Below are positions 41,856-49,706 of a DNA stretch of 64,000 bases, in pieces. The stretch lies in NCBI RefSeq assembly GCF_036924715.1, contig NZ_JAZHSB010000001.1, positions 5,323,001 to 5,387,000 on the forward strand, written 5' to 3'. The notes under the pieces were generated by a model. It was not told where the DNA came from. It searched no databases and was given only the letters and a program-made list of their open reading frames with translations. Within the stretch, counting starts at the first letter, position 1. Every line of letters begins with the position of its first letter. Position numbers and translations under genes: made by a program. The DNA comes from Bradyrhizobium sp. AZCC 1721. Its GTDB lineage: Bacteria > Pseudomonadota > Alphaproteobacteria > Rhizobiales > Xanthobacteraceae.

Positions 41856-42594
41856 TCAGCCGCTGCTTGCGCTGATGCGTGAGGCGGACGAAGCTTCCGC
41901 TCCGAAATTTTGCGCAAAGCGGGCCTGCGAACGCGCCAAGTGCTCGCGCATCGCCACGCGGGCGGCATCGGAATCGTGCGCCGCGATGGCATCGCGGATC
42001 GCGCGGTGCTCGGCCAGCGCCGCATTCCAGGATTCCGGATTTTCGAAATAATGCGCGAGCTTGGCGAAGTAGGGATTGAGCCGCTGGTCGAACAGCTCGC
42101 CGACCACGCGGACCAGCACGGCGTTGTCGAGACAGCCGGCGACCGCGACATGAAACGCGCGGTCATGGATCATCGAGGCCTCGCCGGGATGCTGCACGGT
42201 GGCCATCGCCTCCAGCGAAGCGTCGATGCGCGCGATATCTTCGGCTGCCGCCACCCGCGCCGCCTGTTCGGCGATCGCGCCTTCGAGGAATTCGCGGGCG
42301 CGTAAGAGTTCGAACGGGCCTTCGATCTCGGCCGCCAAGGGCAAAGGCGGTGCGAGCGCCGCCGGCTCACTGACATATATTCGCGGAGCCCACGCGAATC
42401 CGAACCCTGCCCTCGACTTCCAGAGCAATCAGGGCTTCGCGCACCGTCGGCCGCGACACTTTCAACTGTTCGGCAAGATCGCGTTCGGTCGGAAGCCGGC
42501 TGCCCACGCGGTATTCGCCGCTGTCGATCAAGGCGCGAAGCTGATCGGCAACCTGGCGATAAAGGCGTCGTGCTTCCACGGCTTCGAGCGGCAC
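41856..42594 (-). pseudogene. GntR/FadR-type regulator of the hexuronate cluster, frameshifted
   Basis: The winged-helix half reads through YRQVADQLRALIDSGEYRVG and SRPTVREALIALEVEGRVRI, then VGS, where the frame is lost and stops after five codons. The other frame resumes as IYVSEPAALAPPLPLAAEIE and carries a complete FCD ligand domain (HDRAFHVAVAGC, EHRAIRDAI). Removing one base near 42383 restores ...VGS-G-IYVSEP, the standard wing of the family, and a 245-residue protein. Length (739) is 3n+1. The start is GTG at 42594 with AGGGAGAG upstream. Loss of function or a base-call error are both possible. Confidence 0.75.
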
Positions 42595-42642
42595 GCTCGG
42601 CTCTCCCTGACGATCCCCCGAAGTGAATCGAATTTTTCTTGC

Positions 42643-42694
42643 TTGGTCGGGATAAGGCCAATAAATCGGGACATTGGCCTTACCAATTGACCAA
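42643..42694. promoter_or_regulatory. Nested palindromic operator region of the hexuronate cluster
   Basis: Inner arms TAAGGCCAAT (42653-42662) and ATTGGCCTTA (42673-42682) are perfect complements 10 bases apart. Outer arms TTGGTC (42643-42648) and GACCAA (42689-42694) are centred one base away. TGGCCTTACCA within it is one change from the FadR-group half-site pattern TNGTN3ACNA. It lies between the divergent GntR gene and the UxuB-like gene. Confidence 0.6.
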
Positions 42695-42716
42695 AGATTG
42701 ATAGATCGAGCCTTCC

Positions 42717-44237
42717 ATGTCAAGCGACACGGCGAAAATCCCGGTTTTCAGCCCGAAAGACGGCAATTTCCGCCTTTCGAACGCCAGCCTTCCTCGGCTT
42801 CCCGGCCACATCCGGCAACCGGCATATGACCGCTCGCTGATCTCACCAGGCATCGTTCATCTCGGAATTGGCGCGTTCCACCGGGCCCACCAGGCCGTGG
42901 TGATCGACGACCTCCTGGCAGGCGGCGCTATGGATTGGGGAATCATCGGAGCCAGCTTGCGCAGCCCGGCGACACGCGATGCCCTCGCCCCGCAGGACGG
43001 CCTTTACACGCTGGCCGTTCGCTCCGGCGCGGGCATCGATCACCGCATCATCGGCTCGGTGCTCGCTGTCGACGTCGCCACCGAGAAACCCGACCAGTTG
43101 ATCGCGCGCCTGGCCAACCCGGCCACGCGTATCGTCTCGCTGACGGTTACCGAGAAGGGCTATTGCCATACGCCGCAGACCGGCGATTTGGACGAGCGTC
43201 ATCCCGATATCGTTCATGACCTGCAGAATCCGGGCACGCCGCGTTCGGCCATCGGATACCTGGTGGCCGCGCTCGCGCGCAGGCGGATCGCGGGCGAAGC
43301 CCCCTTCACTGTTCTTTCCTGTGACAATCTCTCCGCCAATGGCCAAACAGTTGAACGGATCGTGACGCAGTTCGCCGCCTTGCGATCGCGCAATCTCGCG
43401 AAATGGATTGAAGCCGAGGTGGCCTTCCCTTCGACCATGGTGGACCGGATCGTGCCGGAGACCACGGAGCTCGACCGGGCGGAGATTTCTTCAGCGCTCG
43501 GCATGATCGACGCATGGCCCATTATCACAGAACCGTTCACGCAATGGATCGTTGAAGACCGTTTTCCGGCCGGACGGCCGGACTTTGCGGCTGCGGGCGT
43601 GCAACTGGTCTCGGATGTAACGCCGTTCGAACATATGAAGCTGCGGCTGCTCAATGCCAGCCACTCGGCGCTCGCCTATCTCGGATATCTCGCAGGCTTT
43701 GAGACCATCGCCGCAACCATGGCCGACCATCGCTTTGTGGCGTTTGTCCGACAGGTGATGCAAGACGCCGCGCCGACGCTGGCGATGCCTGCAGGAACTG
43801 ATCTGGCAGCCTATAGCGCATCGCTGCTGCAGCGCTTCTCCAATCCCGCCCTGCATCACCGCACCTGGCAGATTGCGATGGACGGATCGCAGAAGCTGCC
43901 GCAACGGCTGCTCGCGACCATGCAGGACCGGCTGCGGCTGGGGCTGCCGATCGATACCCACGCGCTCGCGGTGGCCGGCTGGATGCGTTACGTCACCGGT
44001 ACCGACGAGCGAGGCCGCGCCATCGACGTGCGCGATCCCCTCGCGCGAGAGTTGGCTGATATCGCCGAGCGTGCCGGTCCGGTCGCAGAGCGGCTTGCTC
44101 CCGCGCTGTTGGAGGTAAGCTCCATCTTCGGCACGCTCGGGAACGATCCCCGCATGCGCAGCGCCGTCACCGGGGCGCTCGCAAAACTTTACGCACTCGG
44201 TGCACGTCAGGCCGTACAGACGTTTCAAGCAGCATGA
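42717..44237 (+). CDS. Mannitol-dehydrogenase-family reductase, fructuronate reductase-like
   Basis: The 506-residue NAD-dependent long-chain polyol dehydrogenase has GIVHLGIGAFHRAHQAVVID, the typical N-terminal dinucleotide start, then VDRIVPETT, FEHMKLRLLNASHSALAYLG with the catalytic Lys and His/Asn region. Family members include mannitol 2-dehydrogenase, tagaturonate and fructuronate reductase (UxuB). With uxuA and a TRAP importer next door, fructuronate to mannonate is the most likely reaction. It is divergent from the regulator gene across the nested palindrome. No uronate isomerase or KDG kinase is in the window. Confidence 0.87.
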   Translation: MSSDTAKIPVFSPKDGNFRLSNASLPRLPGHIRQPAYDRSLISPGIVHLGIGAFHRAHQAVVIDDLLAGGAMDWGIIGASLRSPATRDALAPQDGLYTLAVRSGAGIDHRIIGSVLAVDVATEKPDQLIARLANPATRIVSLTVTEKGYCHTPQTGDLDERHPDIVHDLQNPGTPRSAIGYLVAALARRRIAGEAPFTVLSCDNLSANGQTVERIVTQFAALRSRNLAKWIEAEVAFPSTMVDRIVPETTELDRAEISSALGMIDAWPIITEPFTQWIVEDRFPAGRPDFAAAGVQLVSDVTPFEHMKLRLLNASHSALAYLGYLAGFETIAATMADHRFVAFVRQVMQDAAPTLAMPAGTDLAAYSASLLQRFSNPALHHRTWQIAMDGSQKLPQRLLATMQDRLRLGLPIDTHALAVAGWMRYVTGTDERGRAIDVRDPLARELADIAERAGPVAERLAPALLEVSSIFGTLGNDPRMRSAVTGALAKLYALGARQAVQTFQAA

Positions 44238-44285
44238 TTGGCAGGTCAGAGCCACCGGATGGCAAGGCCACACCGCGACCGCCGT

Positions 44286-45137
44286 TCATTTCACAAATTC
44301 AGCAGGCTGCGGCGACAACAAGGCCCTGGTGAGTTGGTGACAGGGATCGGCGAGCCCATCGATGACATCGAAATGATGCCGGCCGGGTTCTTCGATCACG
44401 CAGGTTTTCGCACCCAGCCCGGTCCAGATGTTGGCGAGGAGCGCGTTCTGGCGGACGAATTCCGGGCGCTCGGCGCTGCCTACCCAGCATGTTAGGCGCG
44501 CACTCGGCATCGGCTCCAGCAATGCGGGGCTTTCCACGAGCGCCTCGGCCTCGTCGATCCGAAGGTCCGTGTTCATGGCGGCCTTCATCAGCGGACGAAG
44601 GTCATGAACGCCGGAAATGGAGACGGTGTGGCTGATGCGAGCCCTGACATCGTCCGGGAGCGGCGACGTCGCCGAGATCATGCGTGTCACCAGATGCCCG
44701 CCGGCGGAATGGCCCGCCAGAAAAAGCGGACCTTCGACCATCGCGGCAGCGCGCTCGACGGCCGCGGCAATCTCGCGCGTGATCTCGCAGATGCGCACGG
44801 CCGGGCATAGCGTGTAAGAGGGCATCGCCACCGCATAGCCGCTTTCAACCGATCCACGCGCGAGATGCGACCAAAAGCTCTTGTCGAGCGCCTTCCAGAA
44901 TCCGCCATGGACGAAGACGACCAGGCCCTTTGGCCGGCCCTCCGGTTCAAAGAGATCGAAGCGGTTTCGTGCGCGCTCGCCATAGCCGACGTCGAGCATC
45001 GCGCGGCCGCTGTCTTGAAGTGCGTCGCGATAGGCCTGTGCGGGCTGCACCCACGCCGCCGGCCAGCGTTCGCCGCCCGGAATGTTCGGAGCATTCGCAT
45101 AGGCGTCGTTCCAGTCGGAAATCTGATGAAAAATCAC
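44286..45137 (-). CDS. Alpha/beta hydrolase, probable kynurenine formamidase (arylformamidase)
   Basis: The 283-residue hydrolase has the HGG oxyanion motif FVHGGFWKALD, nucleophile Ser in LAGHSAGGH, and an acid/His pair near the C-terminus (IEEPGRHHFDVID). HGGFW and this length recall the eukaryotic-type formamidase rather than the metal-dependent bacterial KynB. It is divergent from kynureninase and tryptophan dioxygenase, which lack any other formamidase nearby, so N-formylkynurenine hydrolysis is inferred. The start is GTG. It shares the palindrome at 45233-45256 with kynU. Confidence 0.75.
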   Translation of the reverse strand: MIFHQISDWNDAYANAPNIPGGERWPAAWVQPAQAYRDALQDSGRAMLDVGYGERARNRFDLFEPEGRPKGLVVFVHGGFWKALDKSFWSHLARGSVESGYAVAMPSYTLCPAVRICEITREIAAAVERAAAMVEGPLFLAGHSAGGHLVTRMISATSPLPDDVRARISHTVSISGVHDLRPLMKAAMNTDLRIDEAEALVESPALLEPMPSARLTCWVGSAERPEFVRQNALLANIWTGLGAKTCVIEEPGRHHFDVIDGLADPCHQLTRALLSPQPAEFVK

Positions 45138-45232
45138 GCGGTTCGGCTTCCATTCGATCTTGTGGGCCGGGCCGATGTCCGATCGATGCCCGCAGGCAAC
45201 CAGTCTATACTAGGAAGCGCATCTTCCGCCCC

Positions 45233-45256
45233 ATAAATTTCAAGCTTGAAATAATT
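45233..45256. promoter_or_regulatory. Shared palindromic operator, site A (formamidase / kynU)
   Basis: Core TTCAAGCTTGAAA (45239-45251) followed by TAATT. It lies in a 16-base perfect palindrome, ATTTCAAGCTTGAAAT (45237-45252), between the divergent genes. One of six related sites in this region. Confidence 0.6.
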
Positions 45257-45301
45257 GATATCAGCGCGAATAATTCCAGGGGGCGCGGGCCAGGGAATGA
45301 C

Positions 45302-46495
45302 ATGACCGATTTCACGCGAACAAAATCCCTGTTCGCCATCCCGGATGGCGTGATCTATCTGGACGGCAATTCGCTCGGTCCCCTGCCCGTTGCAGCCGCC
45401 GATCGCGTCGGCCGCATGATGTCGGATGAATGGGGCAAGCACCTTATCAAGGGCTGGAACGTCGCCGGGTGGATGACGCAGCCGCGGCGTGTCGGCGACC
45501 GCATCGGCCGGTTGATCGGCGCTGCCGACGGGACAGTTGTGGTGGGCGATACGCTGTCGATCAAAGTCTACCAGGCGCTGGCCTCGGCGCTCGAACTCAA
45601 TCCGTCGCGGCGCGTGATCTTGTCGGACACCGGCAACTTTCCTTCCGATCTCTACATTGCCAGCGGTCTGCTTGAAACGCTCGGCCGTGGCTACGAGTTG
45701 AAAGTCGTGGCCCCCGAAGACGTCGAAGGCGCCATCGACGAGACGGTCGCGGTGCTGATGCTGACCGAGGTCGACTATCGCACCGGCCGGCTGCACGACA
45801 TGAGCGCGCTGACGCGCAGGGCGCATGCCGCCGGCGCCTTGACGGTCTGGGATCTGGCGCATTCCGCGGGCGCGATTCCGGTCGACTTGGAAGGAACCGA
45901 AGCCGATTTCGCCGTCGGCTGCACCTACAAATATCTCAATGCCGGTCCTGGCGCGCCAGCCTTCATCTATGTTGCGCCGAAGCACGCCGATACGGCGCGG
46001 CCAGCGCTTTCCGGTTGGATGGGTCATCATGCGCCCTTTGCCTTTGACCTCGACTATCGGGCCGGGCCGGGCATTGAGCGAATGCGAGTGGGTACGCCTC
46101 CGATCATTGCGATGGCCGCGCTCGACGCCGCCCTCGACGTCTGGGACGGCGTCAGCATGACCGACGTGCGCGATGCATCGATCGCGCTCGCCGACCTGTT
46201 CATCCGCGAAGTCGAACGACGTTGTCCCGAGCTGACGCTGGCTTCGCCGCGGAACGGAAAGCGGCGCGGCAGCCAGGTTTCATTTCGTCACCCGGATGGC
46301 TACGCGATCATGCAGGCGCTGATCGCGCGCGACGTGATAGGCGACTTCCGCGCGCCGGACATGATGCGCTTCGGCTTTACGCCGCTCTACATCGGAGAAG
46401 CCGAGGTTCGCGCGGCAGTCGACGTCCTCGCCGACGTCTTGACCAATCGCCGCTGGGATACCGCGGACTATCGCAAAAAGGCGCTCGTTACATGA
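45302..46495 (+). CDS. kynU: Kynureninase
   Basis: The 397-residue PLP enzyme cleaves kynurenine to anthranilate and alanine. The N-terminal IYLDGNSLGPLP is characteristic. Cofactor residues are visible as the Asp in VWDLAHSAGAIPVDL and the Schiff-base Lys in GCTYKYLNAGPG; GWMGHHAPFAFD and RVGTPPIIAM complete the family pattern. The ATG at 45302 has AGGGA upstream; the frame is open much further left without resemblance. Its stop overlaps the tryptophan dioxygenase start (ATGA), so the two are coupled. Confidence 0.95.
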   Translation: MTDFTRTKSLFAIPDGVIYLDGNSLGPLPVAAADRVGRMMSDEWGKHLIKGWNVAGWMTQPRRVGDRIGRLIGAADGTVVVGDTLSIKVYQALASALELNPSRRVILSDTGNFPSDLYIASGLLETLGRGYELKVVAPEDVEGAIDETVAVLMLTEVDYRTGRLHDMSALTRRAHAAGALTVWDLAHSAGAIPVDLEGTEADFAVGCTYKYLNAGPGAPAFIYVAPKHADTARPALSGWMGHHAPFAFDLDYRAGPGIERMRVGTPPIIAMAALDAALDVWDGVSMTDVRDASIALADLFIREVERRCPELTLASPRNGKRRGSQVSFRHPDGYAIMQALIARDVIGDFRAPDMMRFGFTPLYIGEAEVRAAVDVLADVLTNRRWDTADYRKKALVT

Positions 46496-47331
46496 CTGGC
46501 AAGCCCGACGACTCCTCGCATGAGGCAGCCCAGATGTCGTTCGACGGGCGCATGTCCTACAGCGATTATCTGCATCTGGAACGCGTTCTGGACGCGCAAG
46601 AGCCGCTCTCGGACGCGCATGACGAACTGCTGTTCATCATCCAGCACCAGACTTCCGAACTCTGGATGAAGCTGGCCATCCACGAAATCCGTTCCGCCAT
46701 CAAGGCGATCCGCCACGACCAGTTGCATCCTGCCTTCAAGATGCTGTCGCGCGTCGCCCGGATCTTCGAGCAGCTCAATACCGCCTGGGACGTGTTGCGG
46801 ACGATGACACCCAGCGAATACACCGAGTTTCGCGATCAGCTCGGGCAGTCCTCGGGTTTTCAGTCGTACCAGTACCGCGCGATCGAGTTTCTCGCCGGCA
46901 ATCGCAATTTGGCGCTGCTTGGCCCGCATGCCCACCGCGCCGACATCATGGCCAAGCTCGAGGAAATTCTCGCTGAGCCGGGCCTCTATGACGAGGCGTT
47001 GCTGCTGCTGGCGCGCAATGGTTTCGACATCGGCGAAGACGCGCGCCGAACCGACTGGCGCGTCACGCGCACGCCAAACGACGAGGTTTTGAAGGCCTGG
47101 AAGACTATCTATGCGTCGCCAGCGAAACACTGGATGCTCTACGAGCTTGCGGAAAAGCTGGTCGATTTCGAAGACTATTTCCGCCGCTGGCGCTTCAACC
47201 ACGTCACGACCGTCGAACGCATCATCGGCCTGAAGCGCGGGACCGGCGGCACGTCGGGCGTCTTCTACTTGCGCAAGATGCTCGAAGTCGAACTTTTTCC
47301 GGAACTCTGGAGGCTGAGAACAGAGCTTTAA
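46492..47331 (+). CDS. kynA: Tryptophan 2,3-dioxygenase
   Basis: The 279-residue heme enzyme opens the indole ring to N-formylkynurenine. LLFIIQHQTSELWMKLAIHE holds the distal-pocket Phe/His, SSGFQSYQYRAIEF the substrate-binding Arg region, and FNHVTTVERIIG the proximal heme His; GTGGTSGVFYL binds the amino-acid group. Length equals that of bacterial TDOs. It is coupled to kynU by ATGA overlap, so kynU precedes kynA, opposite to the order of the reactions. Confidence 0.96.
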   Translation: MTGKPDDSSHEAAQMSFDGRMSYSDYLHLERVLDAQEPLSDAHDELLFIIQHQTSELWMKLAIHEIRSAIKAIRHDQLHPAFKMLSRVARIFEQLNTAWDVLRTMTPSEYTEFRDQLGQSSGFQSYQYRAIEFLAGNRNLALLGPHAHRADIMAKLEEILAEPGLYDEALLLLARNGFDIGEDARRTDWRVTRTPNDEVLKAWKTIYASPAKHWMLYELAEKLVDFEDYFRRWRFNHVTTVERIIGLKRGTGGTSGVFYLRKMLEVELFPELWRLRTEL

Positions 47332-47353
47332 GACGACACCCGATAAGAAGGTT

Positions 47354-47812
47354 TCAGCGCGGCACCACCGCCGTCGCTTCGATCTCGACGCGGGCTTCCT
47401 TCTCGACCAGGCGCACTACCTGCACCAGCGCCATCGCCGGATAGTGCGCGCCGAAAATCTCGCGGTAGACGCGGCCGAGTTCTTTCAGGCTCGCGAGATA
47501 CTCCTCGATGTCGACGACATACCAGGTCAGGCGCACCAGATGCTCAGGTCCGGCGCCGCCCTCGGCTAGAATCTCGGCGATGTTGGATAGCGTCTGGCGC
47601 ACCTGCGCGACGAAATCGGGCTCCAGGCGGCCCTGCGTATCCCAGCCGATCACGCCGCCGGTCACCACGAGCCGGCCGTCGGCCGCTATGCCGTTGGCGT
47701 AGCCTTTCGGCATCGGCCAGCCGCTCGGCTGCAGCACTTGCGGGCCCGGCGGCGAGGTGTCGGTCGTGGGATGAGGCACCACGCTCAGTGTGGGGCCTTT
47801 GGGGGCGGTCAC
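47354..47812 (-). CDS. RidA-family enamine/imine deaminase
   Basis: The 152-residue protein has an N-terminal extension of about 30 residues and then the YjgF/RidA core: KGYANGIAADGRLVVTGGVI, QVRQTLSNIAEILAEGGAGP and AMALVQVVRLVEKEARVEIE, with Arg and Glu in the last segment lining the trimer cleft. RidA proteins hydrolyse reactive enamines and imines. The gene is 25 bases after the aminobenzoate-CoA ligase on the same strand, so a role on an amino-cyclohexenone intermediate of that pathway is possible. Confidence 0.85.
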   Translation of the reverse strand: MTAPKGPTLSVVPHPTTDTSPPGPQVLQPSGWPMPKGYANGIAADGRLVVTGGVIGWDTQGRLEPDFVAQVRQTLSNIAEILAEGGAGPEHLVRLTWYVVDIEEYLASLKELGRVYREIFGAHYPAMALVQVVRLVEKEARVEIEATAVVPR

Positions 47813-47837
47813 CGGCTTTTCTCCATCAGGTTAGAAA

Positions 47838-49535
47838 TTATTCCGCGGCAACGCTTGGCGACGCCGGGCCGGCCGCAGCCATCTGCCTCAGCGCAAAGCG
47901 CCTCAGCTTGCCGGTCTCGGTCTTCGGCAGTTGCGCGACATATTCGATCGCACGCGGATATTTATAGGGTGCAATCGTCTGCTTGACGTGATCCTGCAAG
48001 GCCTGCGTCAGCGCAGCGTCGGCAGCAGCGCCGCCGGCCAGAACCACGTAAGCCTTGACGATCATGCCCCGCGCCTCGTCGGGCGCGCCGACCACGCCGC
48101 ATTCGGCGACGGCGGGATGCGACAGCAGCGCCGCTTCGACCTCGGGGCCTGCGATGTTGTAGCCGGAGGAGACGATCATGTCGTCCGAGCGGGCGACAAA
48201 GGACAATCGGCCATTCGCGTCGCGGACAAAGGTATCGCCCGTCAGATTCCAGCCGTCGCGCACATAGTTCGACTGCCTTGCGTCGGCGAGATAGCGGCAG
48301 CCGGTCGGCCCGCGCACCGCGAGCTTGCCGATGGTGCCGGGCGGCAATTCGTTCATGTCGTCGTCGACGATTTTTGCCTCGTAGCCCGTCACGGGATGTC
48401 CAGTCGTCCCTGCCACCGCATCGCCGATCCGGTTAGTAATGAAAATGTGCAGCAATTCCGTGGAGCCGATGCCGTCAAGGATGGTCTTGCCGGTCTTGCG
48501 GGTCCAGCCTTCGAACACCGGCGCCGGCAATGTCTCGCCGGCGGAAACCGCCAGCCGCAGCGACGACAGGTCGGCGCCATTATCCATCGCCGCCATCATC
48601 GCGCGATACGCGGTCGGCGAGGTGAAGCAGATCGTCGCCTTGTAGGTCTCGATGATCTTGACCATCTCGGGCGGCGACGCGTTTTCCAATAGCGTCGCCG
48701 TTGCGCCGAAGCGCAGGGGGAAGATTGCCAGCCCTCCGAGCCCGAAGGTAAAGGCCAGCGGCGGCGAGCCGACGAAAACGTCGTCCTCTGTAACGTTGAG
48801 CACTTCCCTGGCATAGCCGTCCGCAATGATCATGAGGTCGCGATGGAAATGCATCGTCGCCTTCGGCTCGCCCGTCGTGCCCGAGGTAAATCCCAGCAGG
48901 GCGACGTCGTCGCGCCCTGTCTTCACCGCGTTGAACCGGACCGGCTTGTTCAGCGCAACCCTGTCGAGCTCGGCATCGTGGTTCGACGTGCCGTCGAAAT
49001 TCACCACCTGCTTCAGGAAGCGGCTGGTCTTCGCGCACGCGACCAGTTCATCGGCGATGCGGCTGTCGGTCAGCGCCAGCGCAATCTCCGCCTTGTCGAC
49101 GATCTTGCTCAATTCACCGGCGCGCAGCATCGGCATGGTGTTGACGACGACGGCGCCTGCTTTTGTGGCCGCGAGCCACGCCGCGACCAACGCCGGGTTG
49201 TTGCCGGAGCGGATCAGGACGCGGTTGCCGGGCTTGACGCCGTAGTTCTCCACCAGCGCATGCGCGAGGCGGTTGGACCAGTCAGCCAGTTCCTTGTAGG
49301 TGCGCTGGCGGCCGTTGCCGATCAGTGCGATCCGATCGCCCCAGCCCTCTTCGACGATCCGATCGGTCAGTTCGACTGCGGCGTTGAGATATTCGGGATA
49401 CTGAAATTCCGGCCGATCGAGCAGCAGATCCGGCCATTGCTCTGATGGCGGCAGATTTCGCCGCGTAAAATCGTCGACGTGCCCCGACGGGCCGAGAGAC
49501 CCGCCAAGGGATCGGATGGGAGTGCTACCTGACAT
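47838..49535 (-). CDS. Benzoate/2-aminobenzoate-CoA ligase family protein
   Basis: The 565-residue AMP-forming acyl-CoA synthetase has the P-loop GFTSGTTGEPKATMHFHRDL, ILDGIGSTELLHIF (A5), WNLTGDTFVRDANG (A7) and the C-terminal catalytic Lys in PKTETGKLRR. The N-terminal 40 residues and LLDRPEFQYPEYLNAAVELT fit the benzoate-CoA ligase group, which includes 2-aminobenzoate-CoA ligase. Kynureninase nearby makes anthranilate and the aminobenzoyl-CoA monooxygenase lies at 56691, so anthranilate activation is the likely role. ATG at 49535 follows GGGGAGA; upstream frame extension is not conserved. Confidence 0.85.
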   Translation of the reverse strand: MSGSTPIRSLGGSLGPSGHVDDFTRRNLPPSEQWPDLLLDRPEFQYPEYLNAAVELTDRIVEEGWGDRIALIGNGRQRTYKELADWSNRLAHALVENYGVKPGNRVLIRSGNNPALVAAWLAATKAGAVVVNTMPMLRAGELSKIVDKAEIALALTDSRIADELVACAKTSRFLKQVVNFDGTSNHDAELDRVALNKPVRFNAVKTGRDDVALLGFTSGTTGEPKATMHFHRDLMIIADGYAREVLNVTEDDVFVGSPPLAFTFGLGGLAIFPLRFGATATLLENASPPEMVKIIETYKATICFTSPTAYRAMMAAMDNGADLSSLRLAVSAGETLPAPVFEGWTRKTGKTILDGIGSTELLHIFITNRIGDAVAGTTGHPVTGYEAKIVDDDMNELPPGTIGKLAVRGPTGCRYLADARQSNYVRDGWNLTGDTFVRDANGRLSFVARSDDMIVSSGYNIAGPEVEAALLSHPAVAECGVVGAPDEARGMIVKAYVVLAGGAAADAALTQALQDHVKQTIAPYKYPRAIEYVAQLPKTETGKLRRFALRQMAAAGPASPSVAAE

Positions 49536-49610
49536 TTTTAATCTCCCCTCGCTTCCATCCATGAAAGGCTCGAGATCAATATCGAGGACGCCCGGCAACG
49601 CCGTCTCACA

Positions 49611-49635
49611 AATCATTTTAGGCTTAAAACAATTT
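49611..49635. promoter_or_regulatory. Shared palindromic operator, site B (aminobenzoate-CoA ligase)
   Basis: Core TTTAGGCTTAAAA (49617-49629) followed by CAATT, with TTTTA/TAAAA arms around GGCT. It is about 80-100 bases upstream of the ligase ATG and within the 171-base gap after the FMO gene. Confidence 0.6.
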
Positions 49636-49706
49636 TTCGCAAGGGTGGAATCAAGGGTGGAATCGTGTATTCCCACCTTCAGGGATCAGCGGCGCCGGGA
49701 ACCCCC

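Noticed and set aside
45233..45256. FNR/FixK box (TTGAT-N4-ATCAA) at the formamidase-kynU gap
   Set aside because: The palindrome is TTTCAAGCTTGAAA, with inverted order of half-sites, and groups better with the five other copies of the regional motif.
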